64,000 bases of DNA from Hirsutella rhossiliensis (GCF_020360975.1 NW_025408677.1:2356001-2420000); one strand, 5' to 3'. Counted from the first letter of the stretch, positions 47,828 to 60,239 are shown. Numbers and translations: made by a program. The notes: generated by a model not told the origin, from the letters alone.

Positions 47828-50800
47828 TTTTTTTTATTATTATTACTCGTATATAGCCTCTAGGGCTATAGCGAGGCTAATAGGGGGCTAGGCCCCTATT
47901 AGTAGTCCTAGCTAGCTATAGAGCCCGGGGGCTTATAACTAATTAAGGAGAGGGTAGCTATAAAAGCAAAGATAAAGGAAAGGTTAATTTAGTTCCTCCT
48001 ACGCGGTGTTTTTCCCCCCTAAGGGCCCTAGGGCCCCTAGGTTACTATTTTTCGAGCTACTTAGCCGTTCCTATCTCTATTTTAGCTAAGAAGGTTAGAA
48101 GGGCTTCCCTTCCTTCCTTAGTGCTATAGAGAAGAGGTAGGCTAAGGGCCTCCTTCTATCCCTTCGAGGCCCGGTAAAGGACCTCTCTTTCCCTCCTATA
48201 GTTCGGGCACCTTAGGATAAGGTGCCTAGCCGTGTGCCTTCCTTAGCCGTAGCGGTAGTCGTCTCGGCCTACCTTATTAACCCTCTTTAAGAAGGATAAT
48301 AGGAAGCCGGCCCCGAGGAGAAGTTAGTAGTAGGCCGAAAGGGCCGGCCTAGGCCTTCTTATAAGGTCCTTTTCCGGGCTAAAGGCTAAGCGGGGGGTCT
48401 TTCGAATAAACGTATAGTGCTTGCCTAAGCCTTTAGCCTTAGGGCCTTTAGCTGCCTCGGTAGCCTAGAGGCCCTTCTAGTAGTCCTTAGCCGCTTATCG
48501 GACCTTTCTTTATAAATAGCTAATAGAGACTATAGGGGTCCCTTATATAGGGGCCCCTAGGCCTCTCTTAGCTAGCTAGTCGGCTAGCTCGTTACCGAAG
48601 ATCCCTAGGTAGCTAGGGCACTAGTATAGCCGTATATTATAGAAGGCATCTAGGCTAGTTAAGAGCCTTCTAATACGTATAGCGAGGTCTAAGTAGCCCT
48701 TAACCTTTCGTATAGCGGCTTAGCTATCTATAAAGATATAAGCCTCTATAGGGGGGTTAAGGGGGCTAGACCTTAGAGGCCGAGGCCTCTTAGCTAGGTC
48801 CTCTAAGACCCTTAGTATCGCGAATAGCTCTACGTCGGCTACTTCGATAGAGGGCCCTAGGTTCTCGTAGTACGCCTTACTAGGCCTATTTTCTAGGCCT
48901 ATCTCATAGAAGGAGCAGGCGTTAGTCTCTATAGGGGACCCCTTAGGGCACCCCTTAGAGCTATCGGTATAGAAGACTAAGGGCTATAGCCCGAAGTCTT
49001 CTAGGCTAGCTAGGTTAGCTAAGAGGCGTTGGTGCTACTTCTTAGCTAGAGGCTTAGGGGCCTCTATTATCGTAATAGGGGCCTTAGGCTCTAGAGCCTA
49101 CGGGGGCTCCTAGCTAGCTTTCCTTCTTTCTAAGCTATAGTTAGGCCCTATAATAGCTACTAGGCCTTTAAGGAGGCGGAAGAGTTACGTATAGGGCCTA
49201 ATATAGCTTAGGGCTCCTAGGTCGGAGCCCGAGTCGGCGAGGTCGTCCCGTACGGCTAGGTTATAAGCCTGCCTTATAGGGTGATTCGGTAGGAGGTATA
49301 GGGTTCGAAGGGCATAGGAGAGGCATGCCTTTTTAAACCGTACCTCTAGTAAGTAGTAGGAGGGCTGCTTCGGCTTCTAGGGCCCTACTAGGGGATCATT
49401 TAAAGGCCCCTAGGACTTTTAAAAGGGCCTAGTTCTAAAGCCTTTAGAAAGGCTTTATTAGGCTCTTAGGGGTCTTAGGCCCCCTATACTAAAGCTAGGC
49501 CCCGTAGTCTACTATCGAGGTCACGCAGGCCTAGTAGAGCTGCCTCGAAGCTCTAAACGATAGGCCTCTTTATATAGAGACTAGGCGGGATAGCCCTTCG
49601 AAGGCAGCTTATACGGAGGCTACCTTCTTTTCGATATATTATTTAAATAGGAGCTTAGAGTTAAAGAAGACTCTTAGCTACCGTACTAAGGGCTTCGCTT
49701 CGAAAAATAAGCCTCCTACCTTTATACCCTCTAAAATAAGGTGCCTTTACTTACTAAAGTAGATAAGTTCCGTCTTAGAGGGGTCGAAATAGACCCCTTA
49801 GTCCTTAGCTTATTCGAATAGGTTAGCAGCTATAGCTTCTAGCTACCGGACGTTCTTCTTAGCCGAGGTCGACGTTATAGAGATACTAAAATTGTCTATA
49901 TAGGATAGCTGGTACCCCTTAGCCGCTAGTATCCCCCTTACGTATAAAAGGAATAGTATAGGGCTAATAGGGGACCCTTAGGGTACCCCTATTACTAGGT
50001 CCGTTAGGGGCTAGGTTTGCCCTTCGAAGGCTAGCTAGATCTTCCTTTCGGTAAGGAAGTAGTCTACCTAGCTTATAAGGGCCTTAGGGAGGTTTAATTC
50101 CCTTAGGACCCTTATAAGCTGTTCCTTCGATATAAAGTCGAAGGCGCCTTTTATATCTAATAAGAGGGTGCTAGTAATAGCCTTCTTATTAGACTCCTGC
50201 TTCTTTTAGACGTAGTATAGAAGGAGGAAGGCCATGTCGATCGCTAACCGCTGTTTTCGTCCCCCTAGCTACGTAGGGTTTAGAAGCCCGGCCGTATTAG
50301 CTAAGTAGCTTAGCCGGGTAGCGTATAGCTTTTCGAGGACCTTCCCTAAGTAGTTAAGTAGACTTATAACCCTATAGGCTTTAGGGATAGTATAGTCTAG
50401 CTTATTTTACTTAGGGAGTATAATTCCTATAGCTTCCTTCTATACCTTAGGGTAGTATCCTTAGTTAAATAGGGCTTTATAGGCCCTATTAAAGACCGTG
50501 GGAATAACCTTATACGCGTGTTAGATAGGAAGGAAGCTAAGGGAGTCCGGGCCGGGGGCTTTCTTATTAGAAGAGCTAACGATAGCCCTTCTAATCTCAG
50601 GGTCTTTTAGCTCTTACTAGTCCTACTTAGCCGTGCCCTTACTGCCTATAAGGACCGGGGGCTCTTCTTTTTCTAGGCTCTAGGGGGGGCTAGGGGGGCT
50701 AGGGCTAGGGTCCGGGGTCGGAAAAAGGGTCGTTAGGAAGGCCTCGCATTTTTCTATAAAGGTATTAGCTTTTACCTCTATCCCTTCTTTTATATATAAG

Positions 50801-53767
50801 ATACTCGGAAGGGTAGGGTTAGCTTTAGCCTTATTATAGGAAAAGGCTATAAAGACATCCTTTCCTACTACTTCTACTAGGAAGCTCTCCTAGTATTGCT
50901 TTTTAGTAGCCTTAATAGCGTACTTAAAGCTATTTCGGGCCTTTATAAAGCTCTTCTAGTTCTCCTCGTCCTAGGCTAGCCTATAAGCCCGTTAGGCTAG
51001 GCTTAGGGCTTTCTAAAAGGAGGTTAGCTCGTCGGTCTACTAGGGTTTAGATCCCTTATAGGGCCTCTTTTTCGGTATCGCTACGTTAGAGGCCTCTATA
51101 AGTGTTCTTATTAAAAGGGAGGCTATCCCCTCTAAGTCGTCTCGTTTTATAGCCCTCTCTATAGCTATAAGGAGGTCCTATTCCTTCTTAGCTAGGTGTT
51201 CCGAGAAGGCCTTCTAGTCTACTTTCCTATAGTTATAGGTAGTAGGCCTAGCTAATAGGGGTCTATTAGGGCCCTTTAAGCTAGCTTCGAAGGCTATAGG
51301 CTTATAGTCTAAGCCCGTAGCCTCTAAGAAGCGGAAGTTAGCCTAGGTTAGTTACTTAAAGGGGCTATAAAAAGCAAGGTCTATAACTAAGGTCCCTTTT
51401 AAGCCTTCCCTTTAGTAGGTGCCTTCTATATCTACCGTAAGGTCCGTTAGTAAGGAGGCCTTATAGCGGTCGAGCTAGCTAATAAGGGCTTCTACCTTAC
51501 GGGCCTTAGAGGATTCCGTAGATAGGTTCTACCGGGGGTAGTATAGGTTAAAGTCCCCTACTAATAGAAAGGGCTGCTATAGGAGCTAGGCTATTAGTAG
51601 CAGCCTTTCTATCGTAAGGGGCCCTTACTGGCCTTAGCTAGCTAGGGCCCCTTTAGCCTCTTTTTCGTTATATAGGTTAATAAGGGTAAACGGCTCGGCG
51701 CCTTCTACCCTTATAGCCTATATATTGGGATCGTAAAAGAGGTCGAAGCTAGGGCTAGCTTCTATCCGGGCTTCCTTCCTCTTATAAGCTATAACCCTAG
51801 GCCTCCTATCGAGCTTAGGAAAGTCGGTAGAGGGGATAGGGGTTATAACGTTATAGGCCGGATGCTATATAGGGATATAGCTATTATCGATCTTATAAAG
51901 GTAAGGCTCTTATAATAAGATAAGGTCCGCTCTTATTTCTAGGGCTTGCTCTAGGATCGATAGGTTCACTATTTCCTGCCTATTAGTATTATACTATATA
52001 ATACTAATAGGGTCGTAGTTAGGCCTAGGGGGCCTAGGGGGCTGCGGGGGCCCTATAGGCATAAGGGGGCTAAGGCTATTAGGCATTAGTTATTCCCTTA
52101 TAGACTCCGTATTATACCTTATTAGTCGTAAGGTGTTCTCCCTTATAGTTATAGTATTAGGCCTTAAAGTAAGAGCACCCTTAGCTAGCCTTATAGCTAG
52201 GGCAGCTATAATCCCTAGTTAGGTGCTTTTCTAGGTAAAAGGCATACCTAATAAGCTGCCGGTAGGTCCGGGGGTTATAGCCGAAGGAAAGGCATCTATA
52301 GTACTACGTGCGTATAGTATATTCCTTATAGGCCTTAACTTAAAGCTATAGGCCTGCTATATAAAGGCCTTTTTTCCGGTATTCGGCCCTTATAGCCTTT
52401 AAAGGGACTATGAAGACGACGGACCCCGTCTTTTACGTTAGGCCTAGGGTGCCTAGCTACTTAGGCTGCTTTAGGATATTAATCCCGCTAAAGGTCTTAG
52501 CCTCTACGGCAAAGATATCGAGGATAGGGGTCTCTAGGAGGTTAGGGACGCTCCGGGCTACTAGCTTAGTCTAGCTAGTAGGAAGGTCGGCCGATTCGAT
52601 AGGCAGTCCCTTAAAGTATAGGGACTACTTATTCCGCTACTCTAGAAGGTTCTTCGCTATATAAGGGGCTTTTATCGTTATAACTATATTACCTCTATTC
52701 GAAGTCGATAGAGCTAATATAGCTAGTTCCCTTATAGCCTTATTAAGCTCGTTATAAAGAGTAATAGGGTTAATAGTCGGCGTTAGCGATCCCTTTTTTA
52801 GCTTTAGGATAAGCTAGAAGTCCTCTTTTACGTTCCTCTTAGCTAGGGCCCTAGCCGGAGCCTTAGCCGGGGCCCTAGCCGGGGCCTTAGCCGGGGTCTT
52901 AGCCGGGGCCTTAGGCGCCTTCTTTACGGCGACCTTAGCCCACGAGCTAGCTTTAAGATTTCCTTTCGTGGCCTTAAGCTGCTAGGCGGCCTTAGGCTGG
53001 TACGGGGGCTGTTGCGGGGGCTATTGCGGGGGCTGTTAGCGGTCCGGGGTCCCTATAGCTGCCTTTTCGAGCCCTTTTATAAGGGTCTTATAAAAGGGTT
53101 CGATTTTTTAGGCTTCCTTAAGGGCCTAGAGGGCCTATTAAAGGAAGCCCTAGGCCCGGTCCCTTAGGAAGGGGTGCTAGGGCTAGGGCTGGGGCTGCTA
53201 TTGCTATAGGCGTTAGAGTATAAGCCGGGTAGGCGTAGGGCTAATAGGGCTACTAAAAGTAGCCCTCTTTCGTCCCTTTACCTACTTAAGGGGCTGGTTT
53301 AGCTAGAAGTAGCTAGCCCGAGGCAGGGATAGGCTAGGTCTAAAGATACTAATCTTAGGCCCGCTAGGCCCGCTAGGTTAGATCGGGCTAGTAACCTAGG
53401 TAGGTACTAGGCTTATTTCGTTATCTTCTATCTAGATATCCTCTTAGCCTTAGTCTTAGTCTTAGGCTTTAGGCTTCCCTTCTAGGGTCCTTAAAGGGCG
53501 TTAGCCTTCTAAGGCTTCTTCTAAGCGGGCCCTAGCCTCTAGGGTGCTTATTTCGTCCCTTATATTAAAGGGGTCGAAGGGGCCTAGCCTAGGCCGGGGT
53601 CCTAGGTCAGGTCCGGGCTTAGTTGCGTTTACGGGGGTACGTATTAGTTAGCGAGGGCGGGGAAGGGTTTTCTACCTATACGGGGGAAAACCTAGCCTAG
53701 CTCGCTATCTTCGGCAGTATATTACGCACCCGCTAGTAGCTACGCGAGGCTGTACTTAGGGGGGCGT
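47828..53767 (-). mobile_element. Tad-like LINE copy L2, near full length, reversed
   Basis: The T tract at 47828-47835 is the 3' end. Reading leftward on the minus strand, ORF1 (about 53700-52080) has a Pro/Ala/Gln-rich part and CCHC-like knuckles near 52240-52370. ORF2 (about 51950-48100) has an apurinic-type endonuclease with GDFNLYYPR at about 51520-51600, RT with YIDNF at about 49890-49915, and RNase H at about 48735-48900. Length is about 5.9 kb. Stops from RIP are present throughout, so no intact ORF remains. The imperfect flanks TAATACGCTAT and TAATATACTAT may be the target duplication. Confidence 0.82.
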
Positions 53768-53885
53768 AATATACTATTCGCGAGGGTTCTAGGCATATGC
53801 TTTTTTTTATTTTTTAGGCTTGGTTTCGAAAAGTTAGCTAAAAAGACGTGTAAGCACTATTCGATATATACGCGCCGTATACTAT

Positions 53886-54550
53886 AAAAGTTAGCTTAGG
53901 TTAGTTACTTAAAAGGGCTATAAAAAGTAAGGTCTATAACTAAGGTCCCTTTTAAGCCTTCCTTTTAATAGGTACCTTCTATAGCTACTATAAGGTCTAT
54001 TAATAAGGAGGCCTTATAGCGGTCGAGCTAGCTAATAAGGGCTTCTACCTTATAGGCCTTAAAGGATTCTATAAATAGGTTTTACTAAGGGTAGTATAGG
54101 TTAAAGTCTCTTATTAATAAAAAGGGCTGCTATAGGAGCTAGGCTATTAATAGTAGCCTTTCTATTATAAGGGGCCCTTACTAGCCTTAGCTAGCTAGGG
54201 CCCCTTTAGCCTCTTTTTTATTATATAAGTTAATAAGGGTAAACGGCTTAGCGCTTTTTACCTTTATAGCCTATATATTAGAATTATAAAAGAGGTCGAA
54301 GCTAGGGCTAGCTTCTATCTAAGCTTCCTTCCTCTTATAAGCTATAACCCTAGGCCTCCTATTAAGCTTAGGAAAGTTAGTTAAAGGGATAGGGGTTATA
54401 ACGTTATAGGCTAAATACTATATAGGGATATAGCTATTATTAATCTTATAGAAGTAAGGCTCTTATAATAAGATAAGGTCCGCTCTTATTTCTAGGGCCT
54501 ACTTTAGGATCGATAGGTTAGCTATTTCCTACCTATTAGTATTATACTAT
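53886..54550 (-). mobile_element. LINE fragment L3 (endonuclease region), reversed
   Basis: It is collinear with 51335-52005 of L2 but more RIP-mutated. It lacks both ends and is joined at 54550 to a LINE fragment in opposite orientation. Confidence 0.75.
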
Positions 54551-56127
54551 AACTAGGCTCTTTTAAAAGTCCTTAGGGCCTTTAAAGGATCCCTTATTAG
54601 GGCCCTAGAAGCTAAAGCAGCCCTCCTACTACTAAAGGTACGGTTTAAAAAGGTATACCTTTCTTATACCCTTTAAACCTTATACCTCCTACTAAATTAC
54701 CCTATAAGGCAAGCTTATAACCTAGCTATATAAGATAACCTTGCTAACTTAGGCTCCGACCTAGGAGCCCTAAGCTACCTCCTTAAAGGCCTAGTAGCTA
54801 TTATAGGGCCTAACTATAGCTTAGAAAGAAGGAAAGCTAGCTAGGAGCCCTTATAGGCTCTAGAGCCTAAGGCCTTTATTATAATAATAGAGGCCCTTAA
54901 GCCCCTAGCTAAGAAGTAGCACTAACGCTTCTTAGCTAACCTAGCTAGCCTAAAAGACTTTAGGATATAGCCCTTAGTTTTCTATATTAATAGCTTTAAA
55001 GGGTACCTTAATAGGTCCCTTATAAAGACTAACGCTTACTCCTTTTATAAGATAGGCCTAGAAAATAGGCCTAGTAAGGCGTACTATAGGAACTTAGGGC
55101 CCTTTATCGAAGTAGCTAATATAGAGCTATTCGCGATACTAAGGGTCCTAGAAGACCTAGCTAAGAGGCCTTAGCCTCTAAGGTCTAGCCCCCTTAACCC
55201 CCTTATAAAGGCTTATATCTTTATAGATAGCTAAGCCGCTATATAAAAGGTTAAGGGCTACCTAGACCTAGCTATATATATTAAAAGGCTCTTAACTAGC
55301 TTAGAGGCCTTCTATAATATATAGCTATATTAGTACCCTAGCTACCTAGGGATCTTTAGTAATAAGCTAGCCGACTAGCTAGCTAAGAGAGGCCTAGGGG
55401 CCCTTATATAAAGGACCCCTATAGTCTTTATTAGCTACTTATAAAGAATAGTCTAATAAGCTACTAAGGACTATTAAAAGGGCCTCTAGGCTACCGAGGC
55501 AGCTAAAGGCCCTAAGGCTAAAAGGCTTAAGTAAGTACTATATATTTATTTAAAAGACCCCTTACTTAGCTTTTAGCCTAGAAAAGGACTTTATAGGAAG
55601 GCCTAGGCCGACCCTTTTAGCCTACTACTAACTTCTCCTTAAAGCTAGCTTCTTATTATCCTTCCTAAGGAGGGTTAATAAGGTAGGCTAAGACGACTAC
55701 TACTATAGCTAAGGAAGGTATATAGCTAAGCACCTTATCCTAAGGTGCCTAAACTATAAGAGGGAAAGAGAGGTCCTTTACTAGGCCTTAAAAGGATAGA
55801 AGGAGGCCCTTAGCTTACCTTTTCTTTATAGTACTAAGGAAGGAAGGAAAGCCCTTTTAACCTTCTTAGCTAAAATAAAGATAGGAATAGCTAAGTAGGT
55901 CGAAAAAGAGTAACCTAGGGGCCCTAAGGCTATTAAGGGGGAAAAATACTATATAGGAAGAACTAAATTAACCTTTCCTTTATCTTTACCTTTATAGCTA
56001 CCCTTTCCCTAATTAGTTATAAGCCCCTAGGCTCTATAGCTAGCTAAGACTACTAATAAGGGCCTAGGCCCTTATTAGCCTCGCTATAGCCTTAGAGGCT
56101 ATATATAAGTAATAATATAAAAAAAAA
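54551..56127 (+). mobile_element. LINE fragment L4, 3' end with poly-A
   Basis: Forward-oriented, 5'-truncated copy covering late RT, RNase H (about 54950-55250) and the 3' end, with an A tract at 56118-56127. 5' truncation plus poly-A is usual for LINE insertions. Heavily RIP-mutated. Confidence 0.8.
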
Positions 56128-56652
56128 CCCTTTTTCTTATTTATTATAAAATTTATTTATACCTAGCTAAAGAAAAAGTAAAAGGACTTAAGCTTACTAT
56201 CTTAAGTTAGCTAAAGAAGTAGCTTTTATATTAATAGTACTACTACTATAACTAAAGGTTATAAAGGTTAACGCTAGTCTTATAGACGGCTCCCTTAGTA
56301 TAGTAAGAACCTTATTTTTCTTACTAGCTATTATACTTTTAATCGCTTTTAAGATAGCTATAATACTTTCTTTTTACTTAAAAGGTAATAAGGTACTCCT
56401 TTAAAGAAGTAATACCTTTTTTAAAGAGATATTTATTAGATCTCTTAATTAATAGCTTATACTATTATAGACTAAGTAAAGGTATATATATAAGTACTAT
56501 TTATAAGATAATATTAATAAGCTATATAAACCTCTTTTATATATAGCTAGCTTATATATATATATATATATAGGATCTAGCCTTTTATATATAACTATAT
56601 AGCTTAAGCTATAGCCTAAGCTTATAACTTATAATAGTTAAAGACTTTTATA
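56128..56652 (-). mobile_element. Gypsy fragment E with one LTR
   Basis: It corresponds to 1237-1764 of copy Z: the 5' LTR (56463-56652) and about 335 bp of gag side, minus strand. It ends abruptly at the L4 poly-A and is strongly RIP-mutated. Confidence 0.75.
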
Positions 56653-57369
56653 CTTAGAAGGCTAATACCTTTTAAAGACCTTAGAAGGAAAGCTTAAAGC
56701 TTAAAACTAAGACTAAGGCTAAGAGGATATTAAGATAAAAGATAATAAAATAAGCTTAGTACCTACTTAAACTACTAGTCCGATCTAGCTTAGTAAGCCT
56801 AGCGGGCCTAAGACTTAGTATCTTTAAGCCTAGCTTATCCCTACCTTAAGCTAGCTACTTTTAGCTAAACTAGCCCCTTAAGTAAGTAAAGAGATAAAAG
56901 AAAGCTACTCTTAATAGCTTTATTAGCCTTATACTTACCTAACTTATATTCTAACGCTTATAGTAATAGCAACCCTAGCCCTAGCCTTAGTACTTCTTTT
57001 TAAAGGACTAAGCTTAGGGCTTCCTTTAGTAAGCCTTAAAAGCCCTTAAGGAAGCCTAAAAAATTAAACCCTTTTATAAGACCCTTATAAAAGGGCTCGA
57101 AAAGGCAGCTATAGGGACCCTAGACTACTAATAGCCCCTATAACAGCCCCCGTACTAAACTAAGGCCGCCTAGTAGCCTAAAGCTACCTAAGGAAACCTC
57201 GAAGCTAGCTCGTAGGCTAAGGTCGCCGTAAAGAAGGCGCCTAAGGCCCCGGCTAAAGCTTCGGCTAGGGCCCCGGCTAAGAGGAACGTAAAAGAGGACT
57301 TCTAGCTTATCCTAAAGCTAAAGAAGGGATCGCTAACGCCGACTATTAGCCCTATTGCTCTTCGTAACG
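56653..57369 (+). mobile_element. LINE fragment L5 (ORF1 part)
   Basis: Forward copy of the ORF1 region seen reversed at about 53540-52745. Its right end, at CCTATTGCTCTTCG, is the border with non-RIP DNA of the second gene island. RIP falls off toward the border (KAPAKA-type repeats are still readable near 57235-57290). Confidence 0.75.
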
Positions 57370-58503
57370 CGTAGCAAAGGATCCGGGCGCTTAAGTCGGC
57401 TCTTGCGCTATGACTTCTATCTGGTTCTTTAAGGTGCTGCTCTGGACCAGCTATCAGCGCATATACATCTGGCCCTTAGCACCGATTCAAGCCACTTCTC
57501 CCCGCTGCCAATCTATCCCATTGCTCAAAGCAGGCGTCGCAGATGGCCCCAATGAACACCAAGTTCGTCTCCCTATGGGGTAGTGTGGTTGGGAGCGTCC
57601 CTGCTTCAGTCATCCCATCACCACTTATCGCGTAGTCTTCTCAAAATGCTGTGGACGCCTTTTGTTGAGTCCTCTCAACATCCCTTTCACTTTTTAAGGG
57701 CAGGATGTGTATCGGATGTTGAACTGTTGCCAGATGCTGTGGTTGCATGACGGTCTAGAGATGTCAGAAATCCCGGGGAATTCGCGTCAAGTGCGCAGAC
57801 GCGAGGTTTTTAAGAGTTGGTGGTCTAGAAGCTAAGCGGGTGCCTTGACACTCACTTAGTACGTATGCGGCCTGCGATAAATTTCCACACGGGCAAGACG
57901 ACGGGGACGAATAATGCCCGCTCAGATTCCGGGTCGAATCCAGTGTTTGAGAAGATGGGCACATTCCAGAGAGCGCGCCTCGCGTGTTCGGCTATGCGAA
58001 GCCAGCCTGAACTGATCGAGGAAGACACTACCATCGAGTCCAGTATCTCGTGCGCCGTGGATCGAATCGATTGCACTGCAAGTCTAGGAGAGGAAACCAT
58101 TCCATAGCCGCCGACGATGGATTGAATCACGATGGTGGTATAATCAATTAATATGACACTCTTTCCACTCGCATTTGTCGGCGCCCGGCGATGGTGATGA
58201 GCTGCGTCCAGCAATCGCTGAGATGGAAGGAGGGACGTGGCGCTTCAGCTCCAGAATATTATCGCTGTCAAGTTGCGTACCGTTTGTGTCAGGGTGAGTG
58301 CGCTCGATACAACAAACACTCGGTCGCTCGCACCTGATGAATCACTGCTGCTGAAGGCTGCTTGTGCCAAAAGCCCGGGATCGCTACCAGAAAAAGAGGG
58401 AAACCAGAAGCGCCCCTGTGCTGTGAGTCTATGTGAGTCCAATAAAAAACAGGGATAACTCTGCCCGACTAGGCACAAATTTTCGGAAGCTGATGGAGTC
58501 GCC
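57370..58503. other. Non-RIP DNA left of the Derlin gene
   Basis: 1.1 kb with normal CA/TG content. Frames of 66-137 codons exist on both strands but show no known domain and mostly lack a proper ATG. It holds the Derlin 3' region and perhaps remnants of a lost gene. Confidence 0.45.
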
Positions 58504-59313
58504 CTATGGTAGCTGGGCAGCGACCGCTGGGGCAGCTGCGTCTCTGCCGCCGCCGGCCACGACATCGTTGTTAATGCCACGGCCAGAATCCCCGGGGGCC
58601 CCTCCTTCAAAGATTCGGATCCACCACCCTGGAGGGTCGAGCGGCCTTGAGCCGTCATGCAGCGGCGGATATACGTCTGCGAAGAAGTACCAGACGTGGC
58701 CGATGACGACTCCCATAATCTCGTCTCTGGGAACGGACCCGTTCATGAAGAGGCTGAACGCCATGAGAACCCAGGGCAGGTAGGGGGCGGTGAAGACGAC
58801 CAGGCCGAGGAAGCTTAGCCTGGTATCAGGATTGCGTCGCGACCAGATGTAAACAAGTGTCGAGGAAAGTGGGTGACCCAGAAAGGGCATAGAGACGAGC
58901 GGCGACAAGGCGATGAGGCTAGCCATTGCATAAAGCAGCAGCCACGAGAAGTGCGCCGGCGATCGACCCGAGGATTCTTCGAGGAGGCGTGCATAACGTT
59001 GAAGAAAGTATATATGAAAAAGAAGGTCAAGCGAGAAAGGACCGAAGTAGAGGAAAGTTGTCACAAGCCGCCAATACTGTGGTAAACTATTAATGTCTGC
59101 CTGCAGGAAGACAGCGGCATTGAGGAGTGGACTGACCTGGGACTTGACGAAGACGGCGCGAAAACTGTAGAAGAGTTGGAAGGGGGTCACTATGCGACAC
59201 TGGACGAGAGCGCTGGTCAGGACCGTGGCAGCAGTCCACCAGCGGGTGCACATGGGCATCTCCCAGAACCACGCCTCCAGTGGCAGACGACCGCCGTCCA
59301 CGACTTGGTCCAT
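58504..59313 (-). CDS. Derlin (Der1-like ER membrane protein)
   Basis: Derlins are rhomboid pseudoproteases in the ER membrane that help move misfolded proteins to the cytosol for degradation. Two exons (59313-59137 and 59076-58504) around a 60-bp intron (GTCAGT..CACAG) give 249 residues. The intron is a multiple of three without a stop, so an unspliced reading gives 20 extra residues in the conserved region. Splicing restores VKSQ-YWRLVTTFLYFG. The WR motif is W61-R62 and the GxxxG helix motif G181-G185 (MGVVIGHVWYFF). The PPGWWIRIF tail is typical. The Met at 59313 (MDQVVDGGRLPLEAWF) is preferred to an upstream frame extension to 59445. It is the only gene in this island. Orthology to Der1 or Dfm1 is not settled. 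Confidence 0.92.
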   Translation of the reverse strand: MDQVVDGGRLPLEAWFWEMPMCTRWWTAATVLTSALVQCRIVTPFQLFYSFRAVFVKSQVSPLLNAAVFLQADINSLPQYWRLVTTFLYFGPFSLDLLFHIYFLQRYARLLEESSGRSPAHFSWLLLYAMASLIALSPLVSMPFLGHPLSSTLVYIWSRRNPDTRLSFLGLVVFTAPYLPWVLMAFSLFMNGSVPRDEIMGVVIGHVWYFFADVYPPLHDGSRPLDPPGWWIRIFEGGAPGDSGRGINNDVVAGGGRDAAAPAVAAQLP

Positions 59314-59613
59314 TGGGGCTTTTGATTGTCTGAGGGCAGGCGCACAGTCGAGCGAGCCGCTGGGCGTCGGGAGCGCTGGTGGGAGCTGTGGCAGGTTGGA
59401 GGAATGATTCGAAACGTGTCCAAACGGAGGCGAAAAGCACAGCACTCAAGCTCTCGCAGCTAAGAGAGGAGGGAACGGGCTCTATAGCGTCACAGCCAAT
59501 AGAGATAAGGTGCCTCTTACACTAAGACCATGTACAACGAGATGGGTAGCCTAGTAATGAGTTGCGTAAAGAGCGTAGCTTAAGCGGTAGTTAAGTTAGC
59601 ATACCTAGCTTCT
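59314..59613. other. Derlin upstream region
   Basis: 300 bp of normal DNA that should hold the promoter. It passes at about 59550 into the repeat at 59614. Nothing else was recognised. Confidence 0.5.
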
Positions 59614-60029
59614 GGCACCCCCTACTTCCGGCACCCTTCGCAGCACCAAGGCAGGCACATTCTAAACGCAATTAAAGCCGTATTTTAATATCACGATAAT
59701 TAAATTTAGTGTTTCTATCTACTCTAGCTGCTAGCTATTATAAAGAGATTTAAATCCTACGTTCTAATTAGCTATAGCCGCGGTAGCCGGCTTAAGTATA
59801 CGCTCGAGCTATTTCTTTATCTTTATAACTTATTTAATCTATATAAACCGCTTATTAAGGTCTTAAGGGACCTTTTTTTATTTTTAAGGCTAAATATAAT
59901 ATAATTAATACTCTAGCTATTATATTTAAGGCTAGGAGGCTATAAGCTACTAATTTTACTTATTAAGACTACGGCTAACCTTACTAAAGAGTAGTTAGAT
60001 TATATAGTTAACTTAACCGCGGTTTTCTA
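59614..60029 (+). repeat. 415-bp dispersed repeat at the right edge of gene island 2
   Basis: Direct relative of 40094-40508 with the three GGCAC motifs at 59614, 59630 and 59654, the same 16- and 24-bp spacing. Collinear to TTTTCTA. Here it is followed by a tRNA-like sequence instead of the DNA at 40509. Confidence 0.75.
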
Positions 60030-60030
60030 A

Positions 60031-60108
60031 GGGGATAGCGTAGTAGTAAAAGCGCTTAAAAGACCTACTTCTTCTACGAGGTCGTAAGTTTAAATCCCGC
60101 CCCCCCCT
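60031..60108 (+). repeat. tRNA-like head of a possible SINE, RIP-mutated
   Basis: GGGGATAGCGTAGTAGTAAAAGCGC resembles an RNA polymerase III A box and 5' tRNA half. AAGTTTAAATCCCGCC near 60087-60102 resembles a B box with one C-to-T change, and the piece ends in a C run as a tRNA acceptor strand would. The stems are imperfect, so it is not called as a functional tRNA. A body of about 130 bp of unknown origin follows. Confidence 0.4.
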
Positions 60109-60239
60109 CCTAGCTTATCTAGCTACTTTACCGCTAGCCCTAACTAGCTAGTATTAATAGTCCCCGCTTATAATAGGGTAGAAACGGCCCTTAGGCTATA
60201 TAATAATAAGATACTATAGCTATAACGCTATAATACCTC

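Noticed and set aside
57852..58214. 120-codon minus-strand ORF left of the Derlin gene
   Set aside because: It has no ATG at its start (TTG) and no recognisable domain.
59313..59445. 44-residue N-terminal extension of the Derlin frame
   Set aside because: Pro/Ser-rich and unlike Derlins, which start close to the LPLEAWF segment. The inner ATG at 59313 fits the family.
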